Source: Saccoglossus kowalevskii (Eukaryota; Hemichordata; Enteropneusta; Harrimaniidae). From it: 23,991 nucleotides of DNA. The DNA lies in assembly GCF_000003605.2 (NCBI RefSeq), contig NW_003135345.1, forward strand, positions 345,518 to 369,508. The letters are read 5' to 3'. The notes beneath the pieces were generated by a model. That model saw only the letters and a list, made by a program, of their open reading frames with translations. It ran no database searches and was not told the origin of the DNA. A program made the position numbers and the translations under genes. Position 1 is the first letter of the stretch. Every line of letters begins with the position of its first letter. Positions 1-11,207 of the stretch are shown here, piece after piece.

Positions 1-1132
1 TTTTAGTTAGTAATAATAATGCCTCTCATTTATGTACACATTGTCCAAACGTTTATAATGTAAAGTCGACTAATTCACTCATTTATGTTGACAAACAAGA
101 AGTAAGAGCATGACAGCAACTGAAGTTGAAACAAAATGTAAACAGATATTTTACAGCGACCTCTAGGAGTAATCCATCGTATGTATATTCAATTACAAGA
201 CGTGTACTTTAAATTGTGATTATTGCAGCCGAACCGGGTATATACAGACTTACTAGAACCATAAAATTTAATGAGAAAATAACTCTGTAAGCTATGTTGG
301 AATGTCATCGCCATGGCAGCGCGAAATATGAGATAGAAGTACTCACTCTCCGGCGCAAATGTGAAGCATTGTCTAATCTTTGTGTTTATAACCATATTCA
401 GGTATAGTAATAATCGGGAATTATTGGCAAGGACGACTCCCTGGACGACAGTGGTGAACAAAATTCACTGAACTTTACAAGAGGTCATCTTTTCCAATGA
501 TGAGTGTAGCCATACCTCGAAATGTGAAATGAACACAGAAGCATCATGGGACGGTAACCAAGGTTACCGTGATCGTACGAGAATGCTGGCGACGTCATCA
601 TGTACGTTGCGTTTATGTGTATCCTCTACATTTGTGAACAAGTTGGTTTTAGTCGTATTCATTAACTGAATAATGATATTCGAAGTTATATCAATGAGTT
701 AAAATTGTTAAAAAAAGGTGACTGTGCCCGAACAACAATTGCCGTTAAATCAACAGCTAATGGACGCGAAATGAACATTATAGATCTCAATCAGGGTGCC
801 CATAAACCCCGGAAAATGACTTCTAATGATCATTCGACCAATTATCCTACGGGTTAGGATTTAACTTACACCACTATTCCTAGATCAAGGAAACTATGTG
901 GAATGAACTAATTGGATCCAGAAATGCCCAGGAATTGATGGTCGCCTAAATTAATATTATTTTTGTAACGCTGTTTGGATTAGACGCGCTCTATACATAT
1001 GACATAATGAATGGGGTTATTCAAATAGTTCATACTCAATGGACATACGATGGTCATTACGTATTCTAGATGTGTCCATAAAACCAATGAACACGCAATT
1101 CATTATTATGAGAGCGGGATAATTCGAATATT
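1..1132. other. intergenic DNA, no gene supported
   Basis: AT-rich sequence without a recognisable gene. The longest open frame (minus strand, 90 codons, 189-461) has no recognisable domain and no splice context. A short frame at 313-336 begins with a good Kozak context (CGCCATGG) but stops after seven codons. Nothing else stands out except the hairpin at 551-570. Confidence 0.6.
551..570. repeat. perfect short hairpin
   Basis: A 9-bp stem (ACGGTAACC / GGTTACCGT) with a two-base AA loop. It is too tight to be a transposon end and no second copy is seen. Its function is unknown and it may be chance. Confidence 0.5.
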
Positions 1133-1370
1133 GTTAGTATACCCTGGATGCAAATGAATGCCGAAATCTCGCTGAGAGCGAGAGAGTCACGTGACTTGTT
1201 TTCCCCTCAAATATTGTTGTGTTATCTCCCGCCATTGCATTCATTGTTTCAAATACTGTAGTTACATAAGTCAGAGGCACAGTGGAGGTGACGATGGGAG
1301 AGGATGAAACTATATTTGAGGGGGGAAAACAAGTCTCGTGATCTCGGCATTTGCGTCCAAGGTCTGTTAG
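1133..1370. mobile_element. foldback MITE with GTTAG target duplications
   Basis: The two ends are long imperfect inverted repeats. The left arm (about 1139-1215) reads ACCCTGGATGCAAATG, then a GCCGA-ATCTC block, ACTTGTTTTCCCC and CTCAAATAT. The right arm (about 1310-1365) gives the same series on the other strand. The element is bounded by direct GTTAG copies at 1133-1137 and 1366-1370, the likely target-site duplication. The interior is about 228 bp with no coding capacity, so it is non-autonomous. The left arm carries an extra short hairpin (1167-1183) and a 12-bp palindrome AGTCACGTGACT (1185-1196) that the right arm lacks. The transposase family is not known to me; a 5-bp duplication does not fit TTAA-type or TA-type elements. 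Confidence 0.75.
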
Positions 1371-2850
1371 AATTGAGCGGCTCCTCAGAAGGAATCTGGA
1401 GTAATTGTCTAATTGAATAGCTAACCATTGCGTATCGCGTACAGGCTAACATTTTGCTCAACGCTATAAAAAGATATTTCGACGGAGTCTAGGCTGGCGA
1501 TAATTGTACGTCTACCGTCGTCTGTATCCAAATAATTGGAGATTCTGTGTGATGAAATAATAGTAATATTTTTTGATAATTTTAAGATGGTTGCTTGTAG
1601 TATTAATTTTTCTTTTGGTAAATTATATCACAATTTTTTTTTTTTGAATTTGAAATCTTGCCGATACCGCCTTAAAAATATAATATAGGACACTTGTATG
1701 TTTGGCGGATATTCCTTTGAAGCTCGGCTAACAAGAGCATTCGTTATATTGACCCATAATGCTAATTGGATCAGAGTATTCCTTAGTATTAGTTCTATTC
1801 CGGATCCGTTCTACAATTTGCAGTTGCCTCGTTATACTTTAAATGAGGCAAAGATTTTTATGTTCAACTATTGATATTTTGATCATTCAGTTAGATAAGG
1901 ACGGACAACTGGTACTGGGAAATTCAGACGGCGACTAGCAGAATGGACACGAGCAATCATAGATGGGTGTCGTGAAAAAGGCACTGCAATTAGTTTTTGC
2001 AAATCCCAACCGTGTATATTTTGTACACCACTCAAATACATGTTTTCATATTTAATACCACGTCAATTCATCACGAATATTTCACTTGGTATTGGAAACA
2101 GACGAATTCGATAAGGATGATTCCTTTGTTCGCTTCTGAATCTTACATTTTTTTCTTTCTCATTGAATATCCAACTATTTTTGTCTGTTGGCACTATAGT
2201 TGAATTTTCTTAAATTTATAGTTGTTTTCAAATAAAATCTTGATTATTTGTCAGATTTTTGTTATTTTTGGATTTGTTAACTTCAAAAATAAAAGTTTCG
2301 CTTACAAAAAATAAAGTGAAAACTAGTAAAATAAATACTTCAGTAGAGAGAGTGTTGATGAATATTGTTTTCGTTTTTCGGTAATAATCATCGTAAATAC
2401 CGATTTGTGAACAAATCATTGATTTTAACATTGAAACTTGATATAGTGAATGAGAAGTCAAACTAACCCACTAAGGTGATGCTAACATATTATTTAGAAT
2501 TTTCTTAATTGGTGACAGTCGGAACGCTCCGAAAATTCTAATTTACATATAACCAATTTGTTTATGCCGATCTTTACATATTGTGTATTCAAATAACAAT
2601 AAAAAGATTTAATGGATTAATGTGTTACAAAAAAGATATGTATAGAGATGCGATGTACTTCGCAAAGTATGTTTGGTCGAATTCCCTCATTAATCACGCA
2701 ATAGGTAGTTGATGTATGCATACGAGAAGAACAATATTTTCTCATTTTTGGGGATGATTTGGACTAGTTATTTGTTGTGCTTCATATAATAATTCATTTA
2801 TTTCTGTATAATTTTATGTAAATGTATTTTACTTACTAATTGACAATATA

Positions 2851-2872
2851 AGTACACGCGAGCTCGTGTACT
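2851..2872. repeat. near-perfect 22-bp palindrome
   Basis: AGTACACG and CGTGTACT form an 8-bp stem around CGAGCT, and the shorter palindrome CGAGCTCG overlaps the centre. No second copy is visible. This may be a protein-binding dyad or chance. Confidence 0.4.
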
Positions 2873-5175
2873 GACACTACGAGAGTGATGTTTGAAATGT
2901 TCTGAGCATGACTGGAACAAAGAACATCTGATCATACAGTTGATATTCCACGCTAATTTGAATCAACCTATTTACATAAAAGGTGCATTTTAGTTTTGAT
3001 GTGCTAACATTTATTCTCAAATAAATGCTTTGGAAAGTCCCCATACTACCCCCAGTGGTAAAAATGTCTCTTTAGTGGTTCGCCAAAAAGGTATGAGTCT
3101 GACAATGAGAAAGTTCTTTTAGTTGATCAATCGTCAGGTATTATTCACTAACCTCAAAACAAGAGAAAACATTAAGCTTATTAAATAAAAATGCATCTGT
3201 TATACACCAGAGAATTGAATTGTATATCAAACTCTCTGTCAGTCTCATCTTTTTTAGCAAACCCCTCTTTATAATACATCATCTGTTTTACTATAGGAAG
3301 TGTAATTTAGGTCTGATATTAAAATGGAAAATATAATTTAAACATGTTAGCGACGTTTCAGAACCTTTGGATAGGATGGTTACCAGCGATTGGTTCACGT
3401 CAGCAAGTCTCTGATTTCAGTATACCGAGTTCAAACATTCGTTACTACCACGCTGCATAGATTTAAACACATAAATTAAGGACGAGAGAGCGAGCAAAAA
3501 AAGAGATTCCCCGAGGTGCTAATGTCGTTGTACAACGACCTGTTTCAAGTCAGGCCAAGATAACGTCATTTTGATAAAAGAGAAACAGATAATGTTTCAA
3601 AAAGTATAAACTACGCGTTTTCGATATAGAGTAAAATCGATTGTCTATCAGAAAGTCATTCCCCAGATAAAGGAGTGCGTGAATTATAGATGAGGACACT
3701 TTGCCGTATTTTACGGATAACATCACCATCATATGAGAACACGATATCCATTTTCATTTTAATCCAGGCTATTGGGAAGCCGAAGGAATGTCGAATTCAG
3801 TTTTAATCAGTAATGTGTTTTATTCTCCCGAATGTATACTATTTAATATTACTTATGGGAAGCCTCGTGTGCAATTGTTGAATCAGATACCCCGGTTCAC
3901 TCGACTTTAAAATACCAAGAGAATCACAGTTTTTCTTCATAACTAAATTCGATCAATTTCTACAGATTTGAAACAAAATTGTAGCCTTCTTTATCTGTTC
4001 CCAATTGTATCACGTGAATCAAAGTATATGTTGACACACATGATCTTAGTTTTTTTTTTAGTTTTGTTTTGCCATTCGCATTTTATAATATACATAGTAT
4101 TGAACTCAAATGTCTTGTGTAGCACCAAACGAGTAAATACGAGTCATATATGACAATAGCATGTAAATAGCTAGAATATAAAGTTCTGTTAGAAATTCAT
4201 GTTCTATCCATCTATATGTTTCCTTATGTGTAGCATGAATAACATAACATTTTACCCCATGTTTATTTATTTGGTATCACTGAGGCCACTCAAGCACGTG
4301 TATTAACGGACCAATCTCTGTAGGTTGACTGCCCGCACTACATATGTGCGTTGTTATCAAATAGCCATTACATTATAGCACATTGTGACATGCATAACAA
4401 TTAGGAATTCTATTACACGTCGAGTGTTAACGTCAAGCGTTTTTATATATTACATTTATCATTTTCCTAAATTGAAGCATAAAGAATGCACACATATTAA
4501 TGGCATTACGTCATATCGGGGGCAAGGTAAAAAGATGGAATGATGACCCGGTGATAGCGATAATATTACGTTAGCATATCGGTGTGTTAGGCATTGATTC
4601 AGGGGAAACTATCCACACACCCTTCAGATTACTCAGATTGTGTTGCCATAACTTGTTTTAATATATATGCAAAACTATGAGTCCTGTGACAAAATACGAA
4701 CTATTGTATTGAATTTAATTCCCGTGGAATATGTTATTAAATATTGGTACTAACATGAAGCTAATAAAGAACAAGTTGAGAGTAAATTGATATAGTTGGT
4801 GAGAACATTTACTATTTAGTTTGTCGTGTATATTTAGAGGCATTGTCCTTACCTTCGCTGTTTTTATTCAACTGAAACCCTGCGCGTTTATACAACGAGT
4901 ACAATACATATATTCAATGGCGGATATTAGGAACTATGGAATCATGGGAATCGATGACGTCACGTATGCAAACAATGTTCATGTACTGGGAACTGAGATA
5001 AACCATTGTTCAAGACAGCAAGGCATCATATTGCATATGCACTGAATAGTGAAAAGGCATTTTCTTGCTTCGATTTTTTTCATTAAAACCAGGACAAATC
5101 TAAATGTCAATTATTTAAATGTAAACCAGTTTGCTGTACTGTATTGTCTCGGCAAGGCCATTTATGTTTTCAACA

Positions 5176-5208
5176 GCTTTCGGTAAACAACGAACGTTGA
5201 ACGAAAGC
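5176..5208. repeat. short inverted repeat
   Basis: GCTTTCG (5176-5182) pairs with CGAAAGC (5202-5208) across a 19-base spacer that contains the palindrome AACGTT. There is no evidence of function. Confidence 0.3.
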
Positions 5209-5858
5209 GGTTCATGGTGTTAGCAAATCGCGATATACCTTGTGACCTACCCCGTCAGTGCTTAATGTCTTAAAGCTCTTCAGAGTGCAATATTGACAAA
5301 CAAAAACTGACGCAGCTCACTCGGCGGTTTACATTGTATTTTATAAACAATGGGCAGGCACGTATCCCAGTACGAGGTATGAACAATACGTACAAAAGCA
5401 ATTACATAGTTACTAAATATAATTGGAAAATTACTCGCTCGTAGATACCGAGGTAATCCGAAAATAGCCGAAGGCCATGTTTAATACGACAAGGTCTGCG
5501 CCTCGGGAGAAATTCAATTCTTTCTTTCCATATAGGTGACCTATTTAGTGTATTTTTAGATGTAAATCTGAAAACAAGGAATATATTCGAGCGAATCAAT
5601 GACTATATTATCGTGAATATTGCAAAAAATCGGACGCATACGTTCGAAAGGTTGTGTAGAATTTATTATAATACACACCATGACTTTCATGGTTGCCGCA
5701 TTAAGAATAGATGCATTCCTAACTTCATTAATCCGCCCTCACAATAACATTAAAGAGAATATAGAAGATTTATGTAAATTAGGGGAAATACAAATTACGA
5801 TCAGATCACTGACTAGCTTAAATGTTTTGAATCTGGGTCGATGGAAACACGAATTTCC

Positions 5859-5900
5859 AATATATACCTATATAATATATATATAATACATAATATATAG
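5859..5900. repeat. AT-alternating low-complexity tract
   Basis: About 42 bp made almost only of TA steps (TATAATATATATATAAT and similar). It is low-complexity DNA prone to unwinding. It is not evidence for a promoter, since no gene follows it. Confidence 0.7.
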
Positions 5901-7383
5901 AAATACAACACAGGTTAAGTCAGTGACATCGTTATGTTTATATTAACTGATCGCTTCCCGTCTTCAGTTTGCAGCAAAAATGACATTGCCGCGATTATTT
6001 TAACCACACTACACACAAACGAATAAATACTTTTCCGTTTTTTAACAAATGTTTTGTCAAATACAGTGGTCACATTACGTATACTTCAAACATTTATCGC
6101 GCTTGTTGATGAATATTGAACCTTGACACTCAACACAACACCCGAGTGACACAAAACACGCAAGTGTTACGGGAAGACGGTGCATACATGAACGGTCCGT
6201 GTCCGAATACAGACAAATTGAAAGCTAGAGAACTCACAAGGAAAGGAAAATCCATAGTTGGTTTCATTTTATGGCATGTTTCTTCGCGCGTTGTATCATC
6301 GGTTCAGCGCTCACTATCTCAGTGAATAGATATTTATATTTCGTAATATACGATTTTTCAGTAGCAATACGAAGAACGCAGAATATCACTTACAACGTGA
6401 GATTTAAATCGCTAAATTCAGTCACCAACAACTCTGACCTTTGTATGAATTTGTTTAGCGGCCTAAGGTTTCGAGCCTAATAGAACAATACATGTATGGA
6501 CACAGAGTATGCCTCAATTTGGGTTTCCTTATACGCGTACAATTAAACATTCATTACACACGAGCTTATCTTATTCGAGATGCGACATAGAAAAAAGATG
6601 ACACAATTGCGTATTCGAAACTACGACACTGCCGTAACAAGAACACGATTCGATCTATGTAAACAAACGACAATCTCATAAACGCGAAGTTAACAATTCC
6701 AATGAACAAGTAACTGATTTGCCGGCATATTAAAACATATGCGTCATCAGTTACAATTGAAAATGGAGCATTTAAAAAAAGTACATGCGTTTTTCCCAAT
6801 AATATGATCACGCATATTAGTATAAAAGCGTACACCGCGTAGACCGTACTTGTATGCTACTCGGCAGTATTAACAGCTCTGTACACGAAGACTCAAGAAG
6901 GAACCAGATTAAGGATCTTCGAGGACGTAATTTATTTCGCATTATTTGAAGTAAGTAGGCGGCACGACTTAAAAGCGCCGTTCCGCATTACTCGAATGAA
7001 AACATAAACACAAATATTGTACATGAGCTACGACTTACCATAAACTGTTCTGTTTTTGATCGGGTGTCTTCGCGTTTATTGCAGAGTAATGCACGACCGA
7101 ATGTGATGTATTACAGCAGTACAATACTTGATAACGACCTATCAGTATGACATCAGGGCAGATAGCAATTCCAGGAAAGGACACATGTTATAAACTATGA
7201 CTTGCCAGGGAACTCTGATGTTACGATCCGACCTCCACTATAAACGTCTCACTGTGTACCGAAGCGATACTTTCTACTCCGCTATTCAAATTTCTACTCA
7301 GATCTCGCCCCTGCTTAAATACGATCTAATCCGCTCCGCGACGTAGCGGCGCTGTTCTAGTACTCTTTAGTCAAGGAGTCGCC

Positions 7384-7410
7384 ATGGCAGCGAGAAAGCC
7401 GAGGCTCCAG
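7384..7410 (+). CDS. possible first coding exon, nine codons, weak
   Basis: An ATG in a strong Kozak context (GTCGCCATGG) opens nine codons, MAARKPRLQ, ending CAG directly at a good donor GTTAGT (7411-7416), phase 0. Upstream, ACTATAAACG near 7239-7248 could be a TATA-like box, and the interval between is relatively CpG-rich, as at a promoter. Against it: no partner exon can be recognised. The pyrimidine-rich acceptor ending TAG at 7845 opens about 34 codons of unrecognised sequence before a stop. Treat this as a hypothesis; a 27-nt match to a start-plus-donor pattern can arise by chance. Confidence 0.2.
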
Positions 7411-8261
7411 GTTAGTTTTTTGACTTAGTCGGAAACGCAACAGTCGACAGGTTAATTATTCCGTTAAAAACTAGAGTCCGTTTGTCACTACTTGACAGGA
7501 GAGGAAATTGAATCGAACGATTTCCGATTGAAGCTGAGATTCTACAGACACGGAACACGAACAGAGGACATATGTACTGTCCTGTGTGTTGGAGTCTCCG
7601 GTTTTCTAACGCGTAATCACACGTCACCGGTTGTGTAACACACCGCGCGATTGATATTGGTATTATACATACCACTGATTTCCAGTCGCTGACGCAAATT
7701 GTTATGAGCACAGTGCTGAGCGTTGGTGTTATGTTCTTAATCTCTATGCTCATTTACAGTAATGAAATAGATGAAACTCTCTTGACAACTAGAAATAATT
7801 TTAACGTATTTAAAATCACGTGAAGACGTTCATGTTCTTTTTTTAGTGTCATTATATTGTCCATGTACTAATCATCGTCATAACAGGAAAACTGCCCCTG
7901 AAACATTTCCTACAATTCATACTGTTAACGGAAGTCAGGCGTTCCCGGTAGAACGTAATCGTCATCATAGCTTTCTGATACTGTTTTACAAGTTCAATTT
8001 AAATTTTAAGTGTACTGACCCAGGTCTAACGTCTTAGTGTTTTCAAACCCAGGGTTCAAACTTGTTCGGATAGAGCGTTTTCAGTCATCTTCGAGTGTCG
8101 TATAACGTGAGCGAAACATGGTCATACGTTGCGCCCTCAACGAAGGGTTTTTGTGTATTAACTCTTGTTCGGCGTCTTTGCTAAGTGCAAGTGAGTTTGG
8201 TGCGCCATGAAAAATTTCAGTGAAGGAGCTATGACTGGGACTCATGTTTATATCAAACAAG
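7411..8261. other. no gene supported
   Basis: This stretch holds a minus-strand open frame of 113 codons (7412-7753) with no recognisable domain. It also has a T-rich tract ending in TAG at 7845 that resembles a splice acceptor. I cannot connect it to any exon with confidence. Confidence 0.4.
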
Positions 8262-8456
8262 ATTTATGGACGTCTCACCGAGAGCGAAAAACCTACGACA
8301 CTTGTTTTCGCTCCTCAAATGTATTATATTCTCCCTGTCATCATGGGTGCTGTTCGCCCGATCCGTTATTACCAGTAGATGCGATGATGTGTCAGAATGG
8401 GACACAATTTGAGAGGTATAACAAGTTTCGTGGTTATCTAGCTGAATTTGTCAATT
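8262..8456. mobile_element. decayed copy of the 1133-1370 foldback element
   Basis: Both arms of the element at 1133-1370 are recognisable here in the same order. Around 8270-8340 the blocks TCTCACCGAGAGCGA, ACTTGTTTTC, CTCAAAT and TTCTCCC match its left arm. Around 8385-8440 ATGGGACACAATTTGAG and AACAAGTTTCGTG match its right arm. The outer tips and any target duplication are eroded, so the limits are approximate. A 120-codon plus-strand open frame (8207-8569) runs across it; being largely transposon-derived and without a domain, it is better read as non-coding. An overlapping minus-strand frame of 137 codons (8451-8864) also lacks any recognisable feature. Confidence 0.6.
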
Positions 8457-9379
8457 CATTATTTCTATGTTGGTGTAGTTCGAAAGAATTATTAATACAT
8501 CAACGTTTAAGCGTGGCGTATATACGCGCCCACGAGACCAAAGTAAACTACTGTGTACTTGCACGATGACGTTCAAATTACTACCATGACAATGTAGTAT
8601 TAATTCTGGTACCAATATGGCTGACTTGAATCCAATATTGTAATTTACAGAGAAATTTAGTCTACGAAATCTGATCGTGCGACTTACTACGCGTTCTGGG
8701 CTAGTGTTCATACATTCAATCGCGGCGGTCAGTACCCTGTACATAATGTAACCTCGTGTATAATGTAGCGTTACATCATCATTCCAGAAATGCTTTGTAC
8801 CTGTTCTTCTCACATACTCATACAAATTAATAAACCTTATGTACAATATCCGACAGGTGTGCATTATTGAGCACTATCGCTAAAATTAACATTCCCTTAA
8901 AAATCAGACATTACAATGTCAACGTTCTATTATTGCCTTTTAGTTCATTCTGTCTCGCGAAAATTGATAAAGATTGCAATTTCGAACGACGTAGTTTGTC
9001 TCTGAACAGGAAATCCGTGAACGTTTTCCATTAAAAATTGAATAATTCTGATATTACTTATATGGAATGAAGAATTGTCGCCTTAACGACGAGATAATAA
9101 GGTAACCGAAGATGGATGGACTGTCGGTACGACTATATCACATAAAGGTTTATTCCAATAAGAGGTGTAGTCTAGATTATCCGATATCAGGTCTAGTGGC
9201 GAGACATCTACATACTAGTAAATGTTAAAATGCTCACTAGACAGTTATGCCACCATTGCGTAAAGCCACGCATTATAAATATATCCCATGTCAAACACGA
9301 CGCGACTTGACGATCACATGCCCTTAAAAAGAGCGTTTTAATAGTTGATTTACCGGTTTCAAGATCGCTTGTAGTTTTT
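8457..9379. other. intergenic DNA, no gene supported
   Basis: AT-rich DNA between the decayed element and the minisatellite. The only long frame (minus, 8451-8864) has no signal peptide, domain or splice pattern that I can recognise. Confidence 0.45.
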
Positions 9380-10200
9380 GCCAGAGTACGTCATCAGGTC
9401 CACCATCTTGTTACTCCTAGCTTCCAAATACGTCATCAATTCTGCTATTTAATTACTGCTCCCGAATAAGCCATCAGTAAAAATTCCATCACCTTGTTAC
9501 TCTTGGCTGCCGAGTACAACACCAACTACGGCCAACGTTTTACTTCTGGCTGCCGAGTACGTCATCAGTTACGCCATCTTGTCGAATATATATTCAGTTA
9601 TGCCACCTTGTTACTCCTGGCTGCCGAGTACGTCATAGCTACGCCATCTTGTTACTCTTGCCTGTCGAGTACAGCATCAACTACGCCAACTGTTTACTCC
9701 TGGCTGCCGAGTACGTCATCAGTTACGCCATCTTGTCACTCCTGGCTGCCGAATGTGTCATCAGTTACGCCATCTCAAGTTGTTACCCCAGGCTACCGAG
9801 TACAACATCAACTACGCCAACGTTTTACTTCAGGCTGCCGAGTACGTCATAGCTACGCCATCTTGTTACTCTTGCCTGTCGAGTACAACATCAACTACGC
9901 CAACTTTTTACTCCTGGCTGCCGAGTACGTCATCAGTTACGCCATCTTGTCACTCCTGGCTGCCGAATGTGTCATCAGTTACGCCATCTCAAGTTGTTAC
10001 CCCAGGCTACCGAATACAACATCAACTACGCCAACGTTTTACTTCAGGCTGCCGAGTACGTCATCAGTTACGCCTTCTTGATATTCCTGGCTGCCGAATA
10101 TGTCATCAATTCCACCATCATGCTTACTCGTGGCTGCCGAGTACGACATCAACTACACCATCTACTCCTGGCTCCCAAGTACGTCACCAGTTGCGCCATA
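9380..10200. repeat. minisatellite, 42-bp unit, about 19 copies
   Basis: The consensus unit runs CATCTTGTTACTCCTGG, CTGCCGAGTACGTCATC, AGTTACGC (42 bp). Two subtypes recur: ACGTCATCAGTTACGCC and ACAACATCAACTACGCC. Outer units are the most diverged (9380-9500 and 10080-10200) and the centre is homogenised, which is typical of unequal exchange. Because 42 is a multiple of three and the unit is stop-free in all three plus-strand frames, long frames arise automatically (for example 9494-10081). A 46-bp variant unit shifts the frame, so a conserved protein is unlikely. Confidence 0.93.
9623..10050. repeat. 214-bp higher-order duplication inside the minisatellite
   Basis: 9623-9836 and 9837-10050 are adjacent copies of the same five-unit block (four 42-bp units plus one 46-bp unit). 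I count about three mismatches by eye: CAGCATC/CAACATC, AACTGTTTAC/AACTTTTTAC and CCGAGTAC/CCGAATAC. Both include the marker variants GTCATAGCTACGCC and CTCAAGTTGTTACCCC. The near identity points to a recent duplication within an older array. Confidence 0.88.
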
Positions 10201-11207
10201 ACGAGCATTGCGCAGATGAATGTTTTATTAGAAGTACTGAAAAAATGAAATTATTGAAAGTGTCATGTCGTCAACACCAAACGAGGCAGAAAGTTGATGA
10301 GATAACGGTGAACAGAATATCACCCTCCTAAGAGTGGCCTGTTTTCTCATATGCACAAGTGTGCTTCACTATATCTCGTGTTGACCCGTTTTTTAGCAAG
10401 AAAAAACAAACAAAAACACATTTTTTCTGTTTATACTTTTTCTAGTTTCAAATAATTTCGCGCGCGTGCCTTGCATATGATTGGGCATCATCCAAATTAC
10501 GCGTTCGCGTCGACCACCCTACCTCAAATGCATGTTTATTTTATGTATTGGGCGTCATCTACATGTCTATATATATAGATAAATTATCAATATAGTAGAA
10601 ATACAACTCAGTAAATCATGTATTTTTCCCATATCACTTTAGACAGAAAGCTCAGCAACATTGCACGACTTTACCTACTCAATCACGCTTAACACGTTAC
10701 ATTAAGTGTAGAAAGTAACTTTACATAATCGAGTTACCAAGTTGTCAAGCTAAAAAGGTGCTAGCCAGCTGGCAATGGCGTCCGTAATAGATTGTACATG
10801 CAGTGAAAGTGAATGAACTGGGGAGTATTACATATCGAAAAATACATTAGTTGAGCTTATTGCGTACAGATGACTTTTTTCGTAAATCGTCACGTGAATC
10901 GCATACTGAAGCAATGAATACGAACTTCAGGATTTGTTTACTCATCATTGCACAGCCAAATTTTTTGCATAATAAACAGAGAGAATTTTGAGGAGAAGCA
11001 CAAATGTATAGTTTAGTTTATGCGTCCACAGTACATAAAGGGGGACCTTTCAAGCCCGGGGATTGTAGCAATGAATTATCGGACACTATTGTTTTATTGT
11101 TTTTACAAAGTTAATCTATCTTTTGTTATATATTGTAATTTTAATCTAGAAAGTAAATTTGTTGTGAGGCTTAACTGGAAGTGCTCCTTTAAGTGTAAGG
11201 AGTGTAC
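10201..11207. other. intergenic DNA between the two minisatellites
   Basis: No gene is supported. ATTGGGCATCATC and ATTGGGCGTCATC occur as a short direct repeat near 10479 and 10547, and a TATATATA tract lies near 10568. The plus-strand frame from 11020 is open mainly because it runs into the following tandem array. Confidence 0.5.

Larger units (their letters stand above)
1371..7383. other. intergenic DNA, no gene supported
   Basis: About 6 kb without a gene I can support. Open frames are 60-89 codons long and show no domain, signal peptide plus cysteine pattern, or consistent splice sites. The stretch has T-rich tracts (for example near 1627-1645 and 4050-4062) and an alternating AT tract at 5859-5900. 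From about 6950 to 7400 the sequence becomes richer in CG dinucleotides, leading into the candidate exon at 7384. Confidence 0.55.

Noticed and set aside
4955-4962. Perfect TGACGTCA (CRE) octamer, with another at 23665-23672
   Set aside because: Two octamers in 24 kb are close to chance and neither lies at a supported promoter; the second is beside a CUB splice donor.
7412-7753. 113-codon minus-strand frame
   Set aside because: Unrecognised sequence with no supporting exon structure; length is within chance expectation.
8050-8070. GGTTCAAAC, resembling a tRNA B box
   Set aside because: No matching A box or cloverleaf upstream; the same applies to similar strings near 3429 and 6468.
8451-8864. 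137-codon minus-strand frame
   Set aside because: No domain, signal peptide or splice pattern recognised. One or two frames of this length are expected by chance in 24 kb of such composition, and it overlaps another frame and the edge of a decayed element.
9494-10331. Plus-strand frames of 192-195 codons with 14-residue repeats
   Set aside because: They arise from a 42-bp tandem unit that is stop-free in every forward frame; a 46-bp variant shifts frame, and there is no signal peptide or splice context. Treated as minisatellite.
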